NCBI RefSeq assembly: GCF_009806575.1
Contig: NZ_CP047095.1
Span: forward strand, 4,344,001 to 4,408,000
Direction of reading: 5' to 3'
DNA from: Rossellomorea marisflavi
GTDB lineage: Bacteria; Bacillota; Bacilli; Bacillales; Bacillaceae_B
DNA: 64,000 bases
The notes beneath the pieces were generated by a model. The model saw only the letters and a list, made by a program, of their open reading frames with translations. It was not told the origin of the DNA and did not search any database. Position 1 is the first letter of the stretch. Each line of letters starts with the position of its first letter. Positions 1 to 11,482 of this stretch are shown here, in pieces. A program made the translations under genes and the position numbers.

Positions 1-347
1 GCAACTGGATCTCCTTCTTCGGCGTCAGCGATATCGGTTATTACTTCACGGAATGGGAGCATAAGACGACCATCCTCGAGGATCCCGATGAGCTGTGGCG
101 CATCTCCCCCTTGCGCTATGTGAAGAACGTAGACACACCGCTCCTGATCCTTCACAGCGAGAACGACCTTCGCTGTCCAATCGAGCAGGCGGAACAGCTG
201 TATATCGCACTGAAGCAACTGAAGAAGGAAACGCGTTTCGTCCGGTTCCCGGAATCCAATCACGAGCTGTCACGAAGCGGCAAACCGGGTCTGAGGCTCA
301 TCCGCCTCGATGAAATCACCGATTGGTTCGATCAGTATTTAAGATAA
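1..347 (+). CDS. S9-family (prolyl oligopeptidase-like) peptidase, C-terminal part only
   Basis: The reading frame is open from base 3 at the window edge, so the start and most of the gene lie outside. The visible part reads WISFFGVSDIGYYFTEWEH and then a hydrolase core strand ending in SEND, with the likely catalytic Asp, and FPESNHE, with the likely catalytic His. The nucleophilic Ser must lie upstream. The wording matches acylaminoacyl-peptidases of the YuxL type, which cleave short peptides in the cytoplasm; the family call is from memory. It stops 14 bases before pcp, so the two peptidase genes are probably co-transcribed. Confidence 0.75.
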   Translation, partial: NWISFFGVSDIGYYFTEWEHKTTILEDPDELWRISPLRYVKNVDTPLLILHSENDLRCPIEQAEQLYIALKQLKKETRFVRFPESNHELSRSGKPGLRLIRLDEITDWFDQYLR

Positions 348-361
348 AGGAGAGATGCGAG

Positions 362-958
362 ATGAACGTCTTACTCACTGGATTCGAAGCCTTCCTCGGC
401 ATGGAATCCAACCCGACTGAAATCATCGTCCGTGAGCTCGACGGATCGGTCGTGGCCGGGAATACCATCATCGGCAAAGTACTTCCCGTCGACTTCACCC
501 AGTCGGCGGGCATCCTCCTCGAAGCCATCCATGAGCATGAACCTGACGTCGTCCTGTCCCTTGGACTTGCTGCAGGAAGGAACCGCATCACCCCAGAGAG
601 GATTGCCATCAATTGCATGGACGGGGAACCCGACAACGCAGGAAACCGCTATGATGGGCAAAAAATCATCGAAGATGCTCCCGATGCGTATTTCTCGACC
701 CTGCCCATCAAGGAATTTGAAATGGAGCTCCGCAGGCAATCACTGCCCGCCGGCATCTCCAATACGGCCGGGACCTATCTGTGCAACCAGATCATGTACG
801 CCGCCAGGCATCATATCGAAACACATCAGCTGAAGATCCGCTCAGGATTCGTCCATATTCCGGCGCATCACGGACTTGCTTTGGATAATAAAAAGCTTCC
901 ATCTTGGTCTGTAGGGGATTTAGTAGAGAGTGTGCGGGTGATGGTCGGTATTTTGTAA
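362..958 (+). CDS. pcp: Pyrrolidone-carboxylate peptidase (pyroglutamyl peptidase I)
   Basis: This cytoplasmic cysteine peptidase (family C15) removes N-terminal pyroglutamate from peptides. The 198-residue product is slightly shorter than the usual ~215. It has the N-terminal VLLTGFEAF strand and the expected catalytic triad: Glu79 in RITPERIAIN, Cys141 in TYLCNQ and His165 in GFVHIPAHH. The start is the ATG eight bases after AAAGGAGAG; an in-frame upstream start at 323 lacks a good ribosome-binding site and lies inside the preceding gene. It follows the S9 peptidase gene closely, which suggests a small peptide-degradation operon. Confidence 0.93.
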   Translation: MNVLLTGFEAFLGMESNPTEIIVRELDGSVVAGNTIIGKVLPVDFTQSAGILLEAIHEHEPDVVLSLGLAAGRNRITPERIAINCMDGEPDNAGNRYDGQKIIEDAPDAYFSTLPIKEFEMELRRQSLPAGISNTAGTYLCNQIMYAARHHIETHQLKIRSGFVHIPAHHGLALDNKKLPSWSVGDLVESVRVMVGIL

Positions 959-975
959 AATTCGTTAAACGGAAA

Positions 976-1010
976 GAGCGGGATGCTTATATGCTCCCGC
1001 CCTTTTTTAT
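976..1010 (+). terminator. Rho-independent terminator after pcp
   Basis: A stem of GCGGGA (979-984) with TCCCGC (995-1000) is followed by a run of six T. It sits 20 bases after the pcp stop and touches the end of the convergent membrane-protein gene. Confidence 0.75.
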
Positions 1011-1714
1011 CTCATTCGTTCTTTTTTCGGCCGGCCAAAACCTGAATACATACTCTTCAATTGTTCCGGATTTTGGAGGATATACATGTATCGGTGCAGG
1101 TATGTAGCTATGTACGCCATGATCAAGATCAGTACAGAGTAAGCGCCAACCAATACCATCATCTTAAAGGATTTCGACACGGTTAAAGAGAGCAGGAATT
1201 GAGCCGCGATGTATCCCATACTTGACGCAGTAATGATCGGGGACAGATTGAAGCTTGAAGGATCCTCATCCAGCCTGTCATAGGTCCCGGAATACAACAT
1301 CCGGTAATTAAAGATTTGAAAAAATACGAGGGCAGCAACCAGAAGGACGGCACTGATCACAGCATAAAGCGGCCCCTCCACTCCTACATGCACATACATT
1401 AATTTTTGGGAAACGATGAAATATAAGTAAGCTACGGCGACACCCAACACACCCATGTATAAGAAATAGGATCTTTCAAACTTAAAGGGTGCCACGAGGT
1501 AGACGATCCCCCACATGTTCATGAGTATGACTGGGATCATGCCCGCCCAGAAGAATCCTCTATGAAAAGGGTCACTAAGGAGAGGGATACCCCCGAGAAA
1601 GTCCATGAATATTAGTAAGAATACTACTACATTCTGCCGATTTTCCGTAGGGAATTGCATATGAGTCAGGTAAAAGTCGGGTAAATCTTTCTCTTGTTTT
1701 TTCGGTTTATTCAC
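1007..1714 (-). CDS. Multi-pass membrane protein, unknown function
   Basis: I do not recognise this 235-residue protein. It begins with a charged N-terminus (NKPKKQEKDLPD) and has about six hydrophobic segments, for example VVVFLLIFMDFLGGIPLL, FLYMGVLGVAVAYLYFIV and AVISAVLLVAALVFFQIF, ending in a basic tail (GRPKKERMR), so the C-terminus is probably cytoplasmic. The start is a GTG seven bases after AGAGGTGA. It stands alone on the minus strand, convergent with pcp. No enzyme or transporter motif is visible. Confidence 0.6.
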   Translation of the reverse strand: MNKPKKQEKDLPDFYLTHMQFPTENRQNVVVFLLIFMDFLGGIPLLSDPFHRGFFWAGMIPVILMNMWGIVYLVAPFKFERSYFLYMGVLGVAVAYLYFIVSQKLMYVHVGVEGPLYAVISAVLLVAALVFFQIFNYRMLYSGTYDRLDEDPSSFNLSPIITASSMGYIAAQFLLSLTVSKSFKMMVLVGAYSVLILIMAYIATYLHRYMYILQNPEQLKSMYSGFGRPKKERMR

Positions 1715-1877
1715 TCTAGGGTCACCTCTTATTTTGATAATCTTGTATTATATAAATGCGAATTTCCAATTTTTTAACACCTTTATCATGATTGTATCGT
1801 TTTTGGTTTCTTTTTACCAAATATCATTCCTCCCACTTCGCTACTCTCAAATCTCTTCCAAACCTCATAATCTACTC

Positions 1878-1905
1878 ATAAAAAAGAAGCATAGAATCCT
1901 ATGCT
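1878..1905 (-). terminator. Terminator after the FAD oxidoreductase gene
   Basis: AGCATAG (1888-1894) pairs with CTATGCT (1899-1905), followed on the minus strand by a T-rich tract. It lies just after the stop of the oxidoreductase gene. Confidence 0.75.
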
Positions 1906-1907
1906 CC

Positions 1908-3263
1908 TCACTTCAACCCCTGCGGAAACGTAAACACATTGAACGGGTCATATTTTCGATTGATCCGGTTGAGCGCCGGGGCGTTCCCTCCAAAATACTC
2001 CCTCTCATAGTTCGGTAGATTGCTAATGGGAAAATTAACAAACGATCCCTTCGTAATGAGTTTGATGGATTGGAAACGTTCCTGGACCCATTCGCGGTTG
2101 ACCTTGGCAGCACAGTCGTCCGTCCAGACGGATTGTATGCCGAGGATATAGCGGGCGTCACGGAAGAAGAAAGCGGTCTCGCGTTTTCCTACGCTTTCAA
2201 TGGCACCGCCCATGGCATAGAACGAAACGGCGGCGTAGACGGACCCCTCTGCGGGATGCTGGACAAGGCCAGCGATTTTTGAGAGTTCCTTCCCTGAGTA
2301 GGTCCTCTGTACGAATCGACCCGTGGATTTGAATTTCTCTGATGGAGGATAGGTCGCCTCCACCTTCTTCACCGCTTCCAGGAAAGAGGATTCTTCCAGC
2401 TCTTCACAGTATCCTTCCACCGCGCTGAACGGCTGGAGGAGTGCACTGGCTTCTGCCGGTGTCCCGTAAAAGAATCCCCGCGCAAATATGCCGAGTCCTT
2501 CCCCTTCGGCATTGTAGAAGCTTGCTACGACAGTCATGCGGGGATCGAGGTCTGGCAGCCACTTCTGCCAGATATCCATGACGTTTGCCTGTTTGTCCCT
2601 CGTGGTGCCGTCATAGAAAAACTGAACCAATGTAACGGTTGGATTGTTCGGTTCCGGCAGCTGAAACGTCATGCCCACCACGACACCGAAGTTCCCGCTC
2701 CCTGCCCCACGGCAAGCCCAGAACAGGTCGGCATTCGTGTCCTTATTCGCCTTGATCAGCTTCCCCTGATCGTTAACCAGTTCCAATTCAAGTAAGCTAT
2801 CGCAACCCAGTCCGAGAAGCCTGCTCGAGTATCCCCAGCCTCCCCCGAGGGTGAATCCCGACACCCCCACCGTCGGGCATGTCCCACCGGGAAACGCATA
2901 ACCGTTGGACCCGACAAAATCATACACCGCTGTGTTTTTTGCACCGGCCTCCATCCTGAGGAGATTCTTCTCACGATCAAGCTCGAGCCTGTTCAGACGG
3001 CTGATATCGATGACGAGGAGGCAGTTCCCAGTGGAATATCCCTCATAGTGATGCCCGCCCGACCGGATACGGATCGGCACACACCGCTTCCTTGCCCAGC
3101 GCACCGCGTTCGCTACATCCTGCTTGTCCCCGCAGTAGACGATGACAAGGGGAAATTTATTGATTGCCCGGTTCCACTCCTGGCGGGATTCTTCATATTC
3201 CGGCGTTTTCGGGGTCACGATCTCACCCGTCAGTCCTTCAAAAAACCACGATTCTAACTTCAT
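1908..3263 (-). CDS. FAD-linked oxidoreductase with BBE (berberine-bridge) domain
   Basis: This 451-residue flavoenzyme has the FAD-binding PCMH fold followed by the C-terminal BBE domain. RSGGHHYEG carries the His (about residue 71) and GGTCPTVG carries the Cys (residue 129) that in this family bind FAD covalently through two bonds. The C-terminal NRKYDPFNVFTFPQG is the family signature. Homologues oxidise alcohols, sugars or secondary metabolites with oxygen; the substrate here cannot be told. The ATG is preceded by AGAGGTG at good spacing, so I prefer it to a GTG three codons upstream. It resembles B. subtilis YgaK/YvdP. It is a single-gene unit with its own terminator. Confidence 0.88.
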   Translation of the reverse strand: MKLESWFFEGLTGEIVTPKTPEYEESRQEWNRAINKFPLVIVYCGDKQDVANAVRWARKRCVPIRIRSGGHHYEGYSTGNCLLVIDISRLNRLELDREKNLLRMEAGAKNTAVYDFVGSNGYAFPGGTCPTVGVSGFTLGGGWGYSSRLLGLGCDSLLELELVNDQGKLIKANKDTNADLFWACRGAGSGNFGVVVGMTFQLPEPNNPTVTLVQFFYDGTTRDKQANVMDIWQKWLPDLDPRMTVVASFYNAEGEGLGIFARGFFYGTPAEASALLQPFSAVEGYCEELEESSFLEAVKKVEATYPPSEKFKSTGRFVQRTYSGKELSKIAGLVQHPAEGSVYAAVSFYAMGGAIESVGKRETAFFFRDARYILGIQSVWTDDCAAKVNREWVQERFQSIKLITKGSFVNFPISNLPNYEREYFGGNAPALNRINRKYDPFNVFTFPQGLK

Positions 3264-3412
3264 ACCTTTCACCTCTATGAATACTTATATCTACTAGTAT
3301 CGTATTCATGGCTGGTAGAAAGGTGCGCAGGAGAACAATTCGATTTCCTATTTTTACCTTTATTCACTTTGCATTTGATATACTGAAGAAAACCGAAAAG
3401 AGGAATTGGCCT

Positions 3413-3934
3413 ATGACCGATGCAGAAGGAAAAGAACGCCTCATTCTAAAGAGCGAAGAAGCATTTCAGACCCTCATGAACCTCATCACCTCCATTCCAC
3501 CTAGGAAGAGGAAAGAATCCATCATCACCGATGAAAGAGACAAGAACTTCCGCGATGTCCTCATGCATCTGTACGAATGGCACAGCATGCTTGAGCGCTG
3601 GTACCGCGAAGGGATGGACGGGGACGAGCCTTCCATGCCCGCACCCGGATACCAGTGGCGGGATATCGGTGCCCTGAATCAGAAGATCTGGGATGACTAT
3701 CAGGAGGTTCCCTTGAATAAGGCCATTAAAAAGGTCACGAAAAGCCACACGCGGGTGATGGACCTCATCAACAGGCACTCAACGGAGGAAATCATGACGA
3801 AGAAATACGTTAAGTGGACGAAAACGAGTCATCTCTATAGTTATTTTGCAGCGAATACATATAAGCATTATGAGTGGGCGCTCAGGAAGTGTGCAGAAAT
3901 AAAAGGTGGGTTAATGTCCGATACAATGAGGTGA
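3413..3934 (+). CDS. ClbS/DfsB (DUF1706) family four-helix-bundle protein
   Basis: The product has 173 residues and is mostly helical. It contains RDVLMHLYEWHSMLERWY, GYQWRDIGALNQKIW and the end motif SYFAANTYKHYEWALRKC, which together are typical of the DUF1706 family. ClbS in that family hydrolyses the cyclopropane of colibactin and protects DNA, but most members have no known substrate, so the function here stays open. The ATG follows AGAGGAATT; the longer in-frame extension upstream has no ribosome-binding site. It is monocistronic, ending just before the bgl promoter. Confidence 0.8.
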   Translation: MTDAEGKERLILKSEEAFQTLMNLITSIPPRKRKESIITDERDKNFRDVLMHLYEWHSMLERWYREGMDGDEPSMPAPGYQWRDIGALNQKIWDDYQEVPLNKAIKKVTKSHTRVMDLINRHSTEEIMTKKYVKWTKTSHLYSYFAANTYKHYEWALRKCAEIKGGLMSDTMR

Positions 3935-3945
3935 AAATTACCTTC

Positions 3946-3991
3946 TTGTCAAGACGGGAACCCTGTGCTATAGTACCTGTAAGCGTTTTAA
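3946..3991 (+). promoter_or_regulatory. SigA promoter and CcpA (cre) site of the bgl operon
   Basis: TTGTCA (3946-3951), a 17-base spacer and TATAGT (3969-3974) form a strong housekeeping promoter. TGTAAGCGTTTTAA (3978-3991) covers the expected transcription start and matches the cre consensus TGWAANCGNTNWCA at all but one position. A CcpA site there would block initiation when glucose is present, as for other beta-glucoside operons. Confidence 0.75.
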
Positions 3992-4007
3992 ACAAATACT
4001 ATTAATT

Positions 4008-4095
4008 GGCGTGTTACTGGTAAAGCAGGCAAGACCAAAATAATTTGCTCCATTCCATCCGTGGAATCGGTGCACATTGTTTTGGTCTTTTTTTA
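4008..4095 (+). promoter_or_regulatory. RAT antiterminator and overlapping terminator (LicT-controlled leader)
   Basis: GTTACTGGTAAAGCAGGC followed by AAGACC matches the ribonucleic antiterminator sequence bound by BglG/LicT proteins. Its 3' part overlaps the left arm of a terminator: AAGACCAAAA (4031-4040) pairs with TTTTGGTCTT (4080-4089), followed by T residues. When LicT binds, the terminator cannot form and transcription continues into bglP. Confidence 0.88.
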
Positions 4096-4129
4096 TTGTC
4101 CTATCAGGCCGCTTCAAGGGGATGAAAGC

Positions 4130-7407
<3,278 letters not shown>

Positions 7408-7422
7408 AGACTGTGACAGAAG

Positions 7423-8277
7423 ATGGTGATGAAAGTGAAAGTAGTGAAAATCTTGAATAACAGCCTCGTTCTTTCAAAAGATGACAACGGACAGGAAATC
7501 ATCGTGATGGGCAAGGGACTAGGGTTTAAGAGCAAAGAAGGCGATACGATTCCGGAGGCAGCCATCGAAAAGGTCTTCGTCCCCAATGATCGTCATTCGA
7601 GACAGGAATATATCCACTTACTCCAAAGCATACCGAAAGAACATCTGGAGGCTATCAATGACTCACTAGAACGCATGAAGGCATACTGGACATACGAACT
7701 CGATCAACATGCCACGCTCATGCTTTTCGACCATCTCGCCTTTGCCATCGAGCGTACTGAAAAGGGAATCATCTTACAAAATAAATTACTGAACGAGATT
7801 CGCTTGCACTACCCGGAAGAGTTCACCGCCGCAATGGTGCTCCTCTCCGATCTAAATAAGCTGCTACCTTTGGAGCTTCCTGAAGAAGAAGCGGGTAATA
7901 TCGCCTTTCACCTTGTCAATGCAAGAAATGAAGAGGCTCATTTCGAGAATACGATATTAGCGGTCTCCATGCTCAAGGACATCCAAAATATCGTACGCTA
8001 TCAGCTGAATATCACGCTGGATCCAACTTCCACACGGTACAACCGGTTCATCACGCACTTGCAGTACTATATCAGGCGGTTGATGGAAGACCAGCAGCTC
8101 AATTCAAAGGATGTTCTATTATTCGATCGATATCGAAGCGAATATCCCGATGAATATCAATGTGCCCAGTCCATATCAACGTACGGAGAAAAGATGACCG
8201 GGAAACCCAGCACGGATGAAGAAGTCTTTTATCTCCTCATCCACCTCATCCGCTTCACGAATTACCAGGATCAATAG
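7423..8277 (+). CDS. licT: Transcriptional antiterminator of the BglG/LicT family
   Basis: The RNA-binding CAT domain covers the first ~55 residues (KILNNSLVLSKDDNGQEIIVMGKGLGF), followed by two PRD domains. PRD histidines are visible in FDHLAFA and IAFHLVNARNEE (PRD1) and in ITHLQYYIRR and LLIHLIRF (PRD2). EII components and HPr phosphorylate these to report substrate and carbon status. Active LicT dimers bind the RAT in the leader of this operon, so the gene controls its own expression. The length of 284 residues is typical. The ATG two codons downstream is an equally possible start; neither has a strong ribosome-binding site. Confidence 0.92.
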   Translation: MVMKVKVVKILNNSLVLSKDDNGQEIIVMGKGLGFKSKEGDTIPEAAIEKVFVPNDRHSRQEYIHLLQSIPKEHLEAINDSLERMKAYWTYELDQHATLMLFDHLAFAIERTEKGIILQNKLLNEIRLHYPEEFTAAMVLLSDLNKLLPLELPEEEAGNIAFHLVNARNEEAHFENTILAVSMLKDIQNIVRYQLNITLDPTSTRYNRFITHLQYYIRRLMEDQQLNSKDVLLFDRYRSEYPDEYQCAQSISTYGEKMTGKPSTDEEVFYLLIHLIRFTNYQDQ

Positions 8278-8281
8278 AAGA

Positions 8282-8308
8282 AAGACCAGCGGTTATCGCT
8301 GGTCTTTT
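8282..8308 (+). terminator. Terminator of the bgl operon
   Basis: AGACCAGCG and CGCTGGTCT form a perfect 9-bp stem with loop GTTAT, followed by five T. Confidence 0.92.
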
Positions 8309-8349
8309 TCCATGAAAAAGCCGGCACTCCAATGAGTACCGACTTCCCA

Positions 8350-8820
8350 TCAATCCCGGTCCCTTGCCTGCTGGGTGTCCCGGATATTCTTCTGGATGGT
8401 GATGGCTGAAAACAGGCTCAGGACGAAGGCCATGGCATAGAAGCCTTTTTCGCTGAGGATAATGCTTCCCGCGTTGTAAAGGCCGATTCCGACGAGGGCA
8501 ATGGCGATGATCATCGCTACCCAGCTGAGGCCGTAGTAGATGCCAGAGACGGGAATGTCTTCTTCTTTATCTCGTACCGCTTTTTGCAGGGATACTGCAG
8601 AGTACAGGCCGAAGATGAGGACAGCGAAGTAGTATCCTTTCTCATTGAGCTCCATACCGGCGTTGAAAAGCCCGATCAGGTAAGCGCCCAGTCCGATGAT
8701 GAGGGCTGCCCAGCTCGCGCCTTTAAACGCAGCAGTAGGTTCCCCTTCCTTGCGTTCAACTTTTGGCTTCGGCTTCTTCTCCTCGTTCTGTACAAACGGG
8801 TTATCATTCAAGTCTGCCAT
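8350..8820 (-). CDS. YiaA/YiaB two-helix-domain membrane protein
   Basis: This 156-residue membrane protein has a charged, Pro/Lys-rich N-terminus and two copies of the YiaAB two-helix unit. The first reads AAFKGASWAALIIGLGAYLI with NEKGYYFAVLIFGLYSAVSLQKAVRD; the second reads YYGLSWVAMIIAIALVG with SEKGFYAMAFVLSLFSAITIQKNIRD. Four membrane spans are therefore expected. The internal duplication is visible in the repeated EKGYY/EKGFY and QKAVRD/QKNIRD. The molecular role of the family is unknown. It is a single gene, convergent with the bgl operon. Confidence 0.82.
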   Translation of the reverse strand: MADLNDNPFVQNEEKKPKPKVERKEGEPTAAFKGASWAALIIGLGAYLIGLFNAGMELNEKGYYFAVLIFGLYSAVSLQKAVRDKEEDIPVSGIYYGLSWVAMIIAIALVGIGLYNAGSIILSEKGFYAMAFVLSLFSAITIQKNIRDTQQARDRD

Positions 8821-9004
8821 TCGTTTCTCTCCTTTTATAAAAGCATGATAAATGCGTATTCCAGAACATATTATAGCAAGTATTTTACATAAATTGTTTA
8901 AACAGGGGACAATTCGTGACTTTTGATGTGCCCTTATTTAGGATATTCTCTTGCTTCCTTGTTCTAGTACCTTATTTTAGCAATTGGTAAACCTTTACTT
9001 GATT

Positions 9005-9048
9005 CAAAAGTCCCCCTGATTCCGCAATGGGAGTCAGGGGGACTTTTG
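9005..9048 (-). terminator. Terminator hairpin after the membrane hydrolase gene
   Basis: CAAAAGTCCCCCTGA (9005-9019) and TCAGGGGGACTTTTG (9034-9048) are perfect complements, giving a 15-bp stem. The T-run is built into the stem on both strands, so it may act in both directions. Confidence 0.8.
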
Positions 9049-9056
9049 TGAGAACC

Positions 9057-11072
9057 TTATAAAATGGTATACAGCGTCGTATTGGCCACCGTGATCAAGG
9101 TGATGAGCACGGTATTGAGGAACGCCCCGACATAGACGTTACCGGTCTTGCGGTAGAAGTAGCGATTGAAGATCGATGCCACAAGCAGGACGGGTACGAG
9201 TCCGATCACGATGATGGAGGACAGTGATTCAGACGGGTATCCGGCTGTTCCTGTGGTGAACAACAATCCGTATTGATACACAAGGTACAGGATCAAGCCA
9301 CCGATGAAGTGGAGGGCAGAGATCACATATCCCTTGAATCCATCGTACTTGGTGGTTGCCGTATTCATATTCACCGACAAACCGACGATGAAGTAGTAAA
9401 TGAAGAAGAGCGGCGCATATTTGAGAAGGGCGAAGAGGTGATGCCCTTCAAACGTCTTCACGGCCACCGTCCAGATACGGAAGTCGACCTTGAAGATCCC
9501 ATCGATAAGGTAAAGGATCCCGTAGCCGATCCCGACAGCGATGAGGACGGTGACAAGGGAAGCCACGACCGATTTCACACTTGCTCTCACGCCATAGCTT
9601 GCGATGGTAGCACCCTCAGGTTTTTTCGAGATATAGTGATACCCGATCATCATCATAAGGGTGATCAGTGCCACATTGATGGCCCAGTAGAGGATCGGAT
9701 TCACAGTCGGTGCACCGAAGAACTGCGTCGTTTCCGTCAGCTTACCTTGGTAGCGTAGGAAGACGTATTGGATGATGCTCAACACCAGCATGATCGGTGC
9801 AAGCACGCCCATGTTGCGATCGGTCTTTTTCATGGCTGAGGCAATGCCCCCGATAGCAGACAGGGCGATGAGGACCATACTGATCTGCCTTAACAGCCTC
9901 ATACCGGATACATCACCGCTATAGAGCGCCGAGAAGAAGAGGGCCGGGAATAAACCGCCGATCACGACCAGGATCAATCCGGCGATCTTTGCCCCGTTCG
10001 CCGTTGGACCAGGCACTGGTTCCGGGAATTTCGTCCTCACATTCTTCAGGAACGGAAGTCGTGAAAGAAGCGAAATGAGCGGCACGAACAATAGGAAGAA
10101 ACCGACCAGGGCGGTGAAAGAGAACCACTCTTTGTACATCCAGCTTTGCCCTGACGTGTCGTTCAGCGTATCGCTATAGTCTGCGAATGCCTCGCTGTAG
10201 AAATCGATGGCATATCCCGTTGAGGTCTTGGAGAAGTGATTCCACGGATGGGTCTCATTCGGTTCATAGATGACCCGTTTCCCACCGTTCACATCGTAGA
10301 TCTTCCCTGCCTGTGGAGCACTAGGATCACCGACGAAGCTTTTTCCTTCCTCGGTGTTGATATAATCCTTCTTCACTACGGATGCCCCGGCAGCAGTTGC
10401 ATCGGCATCGAAGAAGAACTCATCATACTTTCCGGCAATCTTCCCTGAGAATCTCGGTCCATATGACTGATTGATGGCCTCAAGGCTGTACTCCATCGTT
10501 TTCAGCCACTGATAATCAGACCCCATTGTAAGGGAGCTGAAGATTTTCCTGACTCCTGTCTTCTGGAAGTCGGCTTCATCGAGCATCACGGCATGCGTCG
10601 AGGAGAATCCACCCATGGAGTGCCCCGACACGGCGATGATCCCATTGCCTTCATCGTCCTTCAGCACGAAATCCTGATCATACATATATTGCACGGCATC
10701 ATACATGGAAAACGGCCAGAACGAGAAGAACGGAACCGGCTTTTCCATCGTACCCGTCGAATGCCCGTGATCATATTGATCGAGGGCAAGGACCACATAG
10801 CCCCGCTTCGACATTTCAATGGCCTGGGCATCCTGCATCTCGGCAGAGTTCAGGTACCCATGGGTCGCGACGATGGCAGGCCTCGGATTTTCATCCGCCC
10901 CGTCAGGCTTATACAGCAGCCCTGACAGTTCTCCCCTTGGCGTGTCAAAGTAGATGCGCGATACATCGACCTTGCCGTTTGAGTTATTGAAGCGGGATGC
11001 TCCCACGCTTCCAACGAGAATCAATACCAGTGACACGAGCAACAGAACGACGGTTTTCTTTGATTTTCCCAT
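9057..11072 (-). CDS. Alpha/beta hydrolase fused to a ~10-span membrane domain
   Basis: The 671-residue protein starts with a signal-anchor (VVLLLVSLVLILVGSVGA). A hydrolase domain of ~300 residues follows, with the nucleophile elbow GHSMGG (Ser152), so the catalytic part is probably outside the membrane. The rest holds about ten hydrophobic segments, from FTALVGFFLLFVPLISLL to the C-terminus. The domain order is unusual: most esterases of this fold are soluble. I do not recognise a named family or a substrate. The start follows AGGGGGAT. A strong promoter and a terminator-like hairpin precede the gene, so expression may be controlled by attenuation. Confidence 0.75.
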   Translation of the reverse strand: MGKSKKTVVLLLVSLVLILVGSVGASRFNNSNGKVDVSRIYFDTPRGELSGLLYKPDGADENPRPAIVATHGYLNSAEMQDAQAIEMSKRGYVVLALDQYDHGHSTGTMEKPVPFFSFWPFSMYDAVQYMYDQDFVLKDDEGNGIIAVSGHSMGGFSSTHAVMLDEADFQKTGVRKIFSSLTMGSDYQWLKTMEYSLEAINQSYGPRFSGKIAGKYDEFFFDADATAAGASVVKKDYINTEEGKSFVGDPSAPQAGKIYDVNGGKRVIYEPNETHPWNHFSKTSTGYAIDFYSEAFADYSDTLNDTSGQSWMYKEWFSFTALVGFFLLFVPLISLLSRLPFLKNVRTKFPEPVPGPTANGAKIAGLILVVIGGLFPALFFSALYSGDVSGMRLLRQISMVLIALSAIGGIASAMKKTDRNMGVLAPIMLVLSIIQYVFLRYQGKLTETTQFFGAPTVNPILYWAINVALITLMMMIGYHYISKKPEGATIASYGVRASVKSVVASLVTVLIAVGIGYGILYLIDGIFKVDFRIWTVAVKTFEGHHLFALLKYAPLFFIYYFIVGLSVNMNTATTKYDGFKGYVISALHFIGGLILYLVYQYGLLFTTGTAGYPSESLSSIIVIGLVPVLLVASIFNRYFYRKTGNVYVGAFLNTVLITLITVANTTLYTIL

Positions 11073-11140
11073 CTTATCCCCCTGTGAAGTTTTATTTCTA
11101 TATTTATTCCGATATACGAAATATTAGCCCATACCCAGCG

Positions 11141-11224
11141 AAAAAAAGACACACCAAGCCCCCTTGAATACGGAATTCAAGGTCCTGAATGTGTCTCACG
11201 GTCTCCTCACGGCGTATCAACTTG
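11141..11224 (-). ncRNA. Short structured leader or small RNA ending in a terminator
   Basis: Transcription from the promoter just upstream would give ~84 bases that end in a two-part hairpin. AGACACA pairs with TGTGTCT, an internal loop follows, CCTTGAAT pairs with ATTCAAGG, and then comes a run of eight T. The hydrolase start lies ~70 bases further on. This is the layout of an attenuator or riboswitch-type leader, or of an independent small RNA. It lacks the T-box AGGGTGG motif, and I recognise no known riboswitch. CGTGAG occurs twice in the 5' part. Confidence 0.55.
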
Positions 11225-11230
11225 AAATTA

Positions 11231-11259
11231 ATTCTATACCCGAAAGAAAACGCTGTCAA
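11231..11259 (-). promoter_or_regulatory. SigA promoter of the hydrolase leader
   Basis: On the minus strand TTGACA (11254-11259), a 17-base spacer and TAGAAT (11231-11236) form a near-consensus promoter that fires into the structured leader. Confidence 0.75.
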
Positions 11260-11287
11260 TTAAAATGGTAACTTTTAACCCATTACG

Positions 11288-11414
11288 TTTTACCTGTAAA
11301 CCTGTTAAAATGCACACTAACTGGATCCAAATGGAGTCACACAACGGGTCAGAGCGCCCGGTTCCCTTGCACTTTTCCTGTAGAACCATTAAAGTATATA
11401 CTGGTTGGATTTTG
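11288..11414 (+). promoter_or_regulatory. Two ~43-bp imperfect direct repeats upstream of dus
   Basis: Copy A (11288-11331) and copy B (11373-11414) share CCTGTA, then a TTAAA core, ACT and TGGAT in the same order and spacing. The half-site wording (TTAAAGTATATACTGG, CTGGATCC) resembles operators of MocR/GntR-type regulators, but no such regulator gene is near. The region between the hydrolase leader and dus contains no gene that I can support. Confidence 0.4.
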
Positions 11415-11482
11415 ACCATTAGCATGTTACTTTTTAATTTTGGGAAACGCGATTTCCCTCAAGGAAAGGGTTTAACGATACA

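Noticed and set aside
11141-11224. T-box or SAM riboswitch before the hydrolase
   Set aside because: The AGGGTGG T-box core and S-box junction motifs are absent, and the downstream gene is not an amino-acid or tRNA-synthetase gene.
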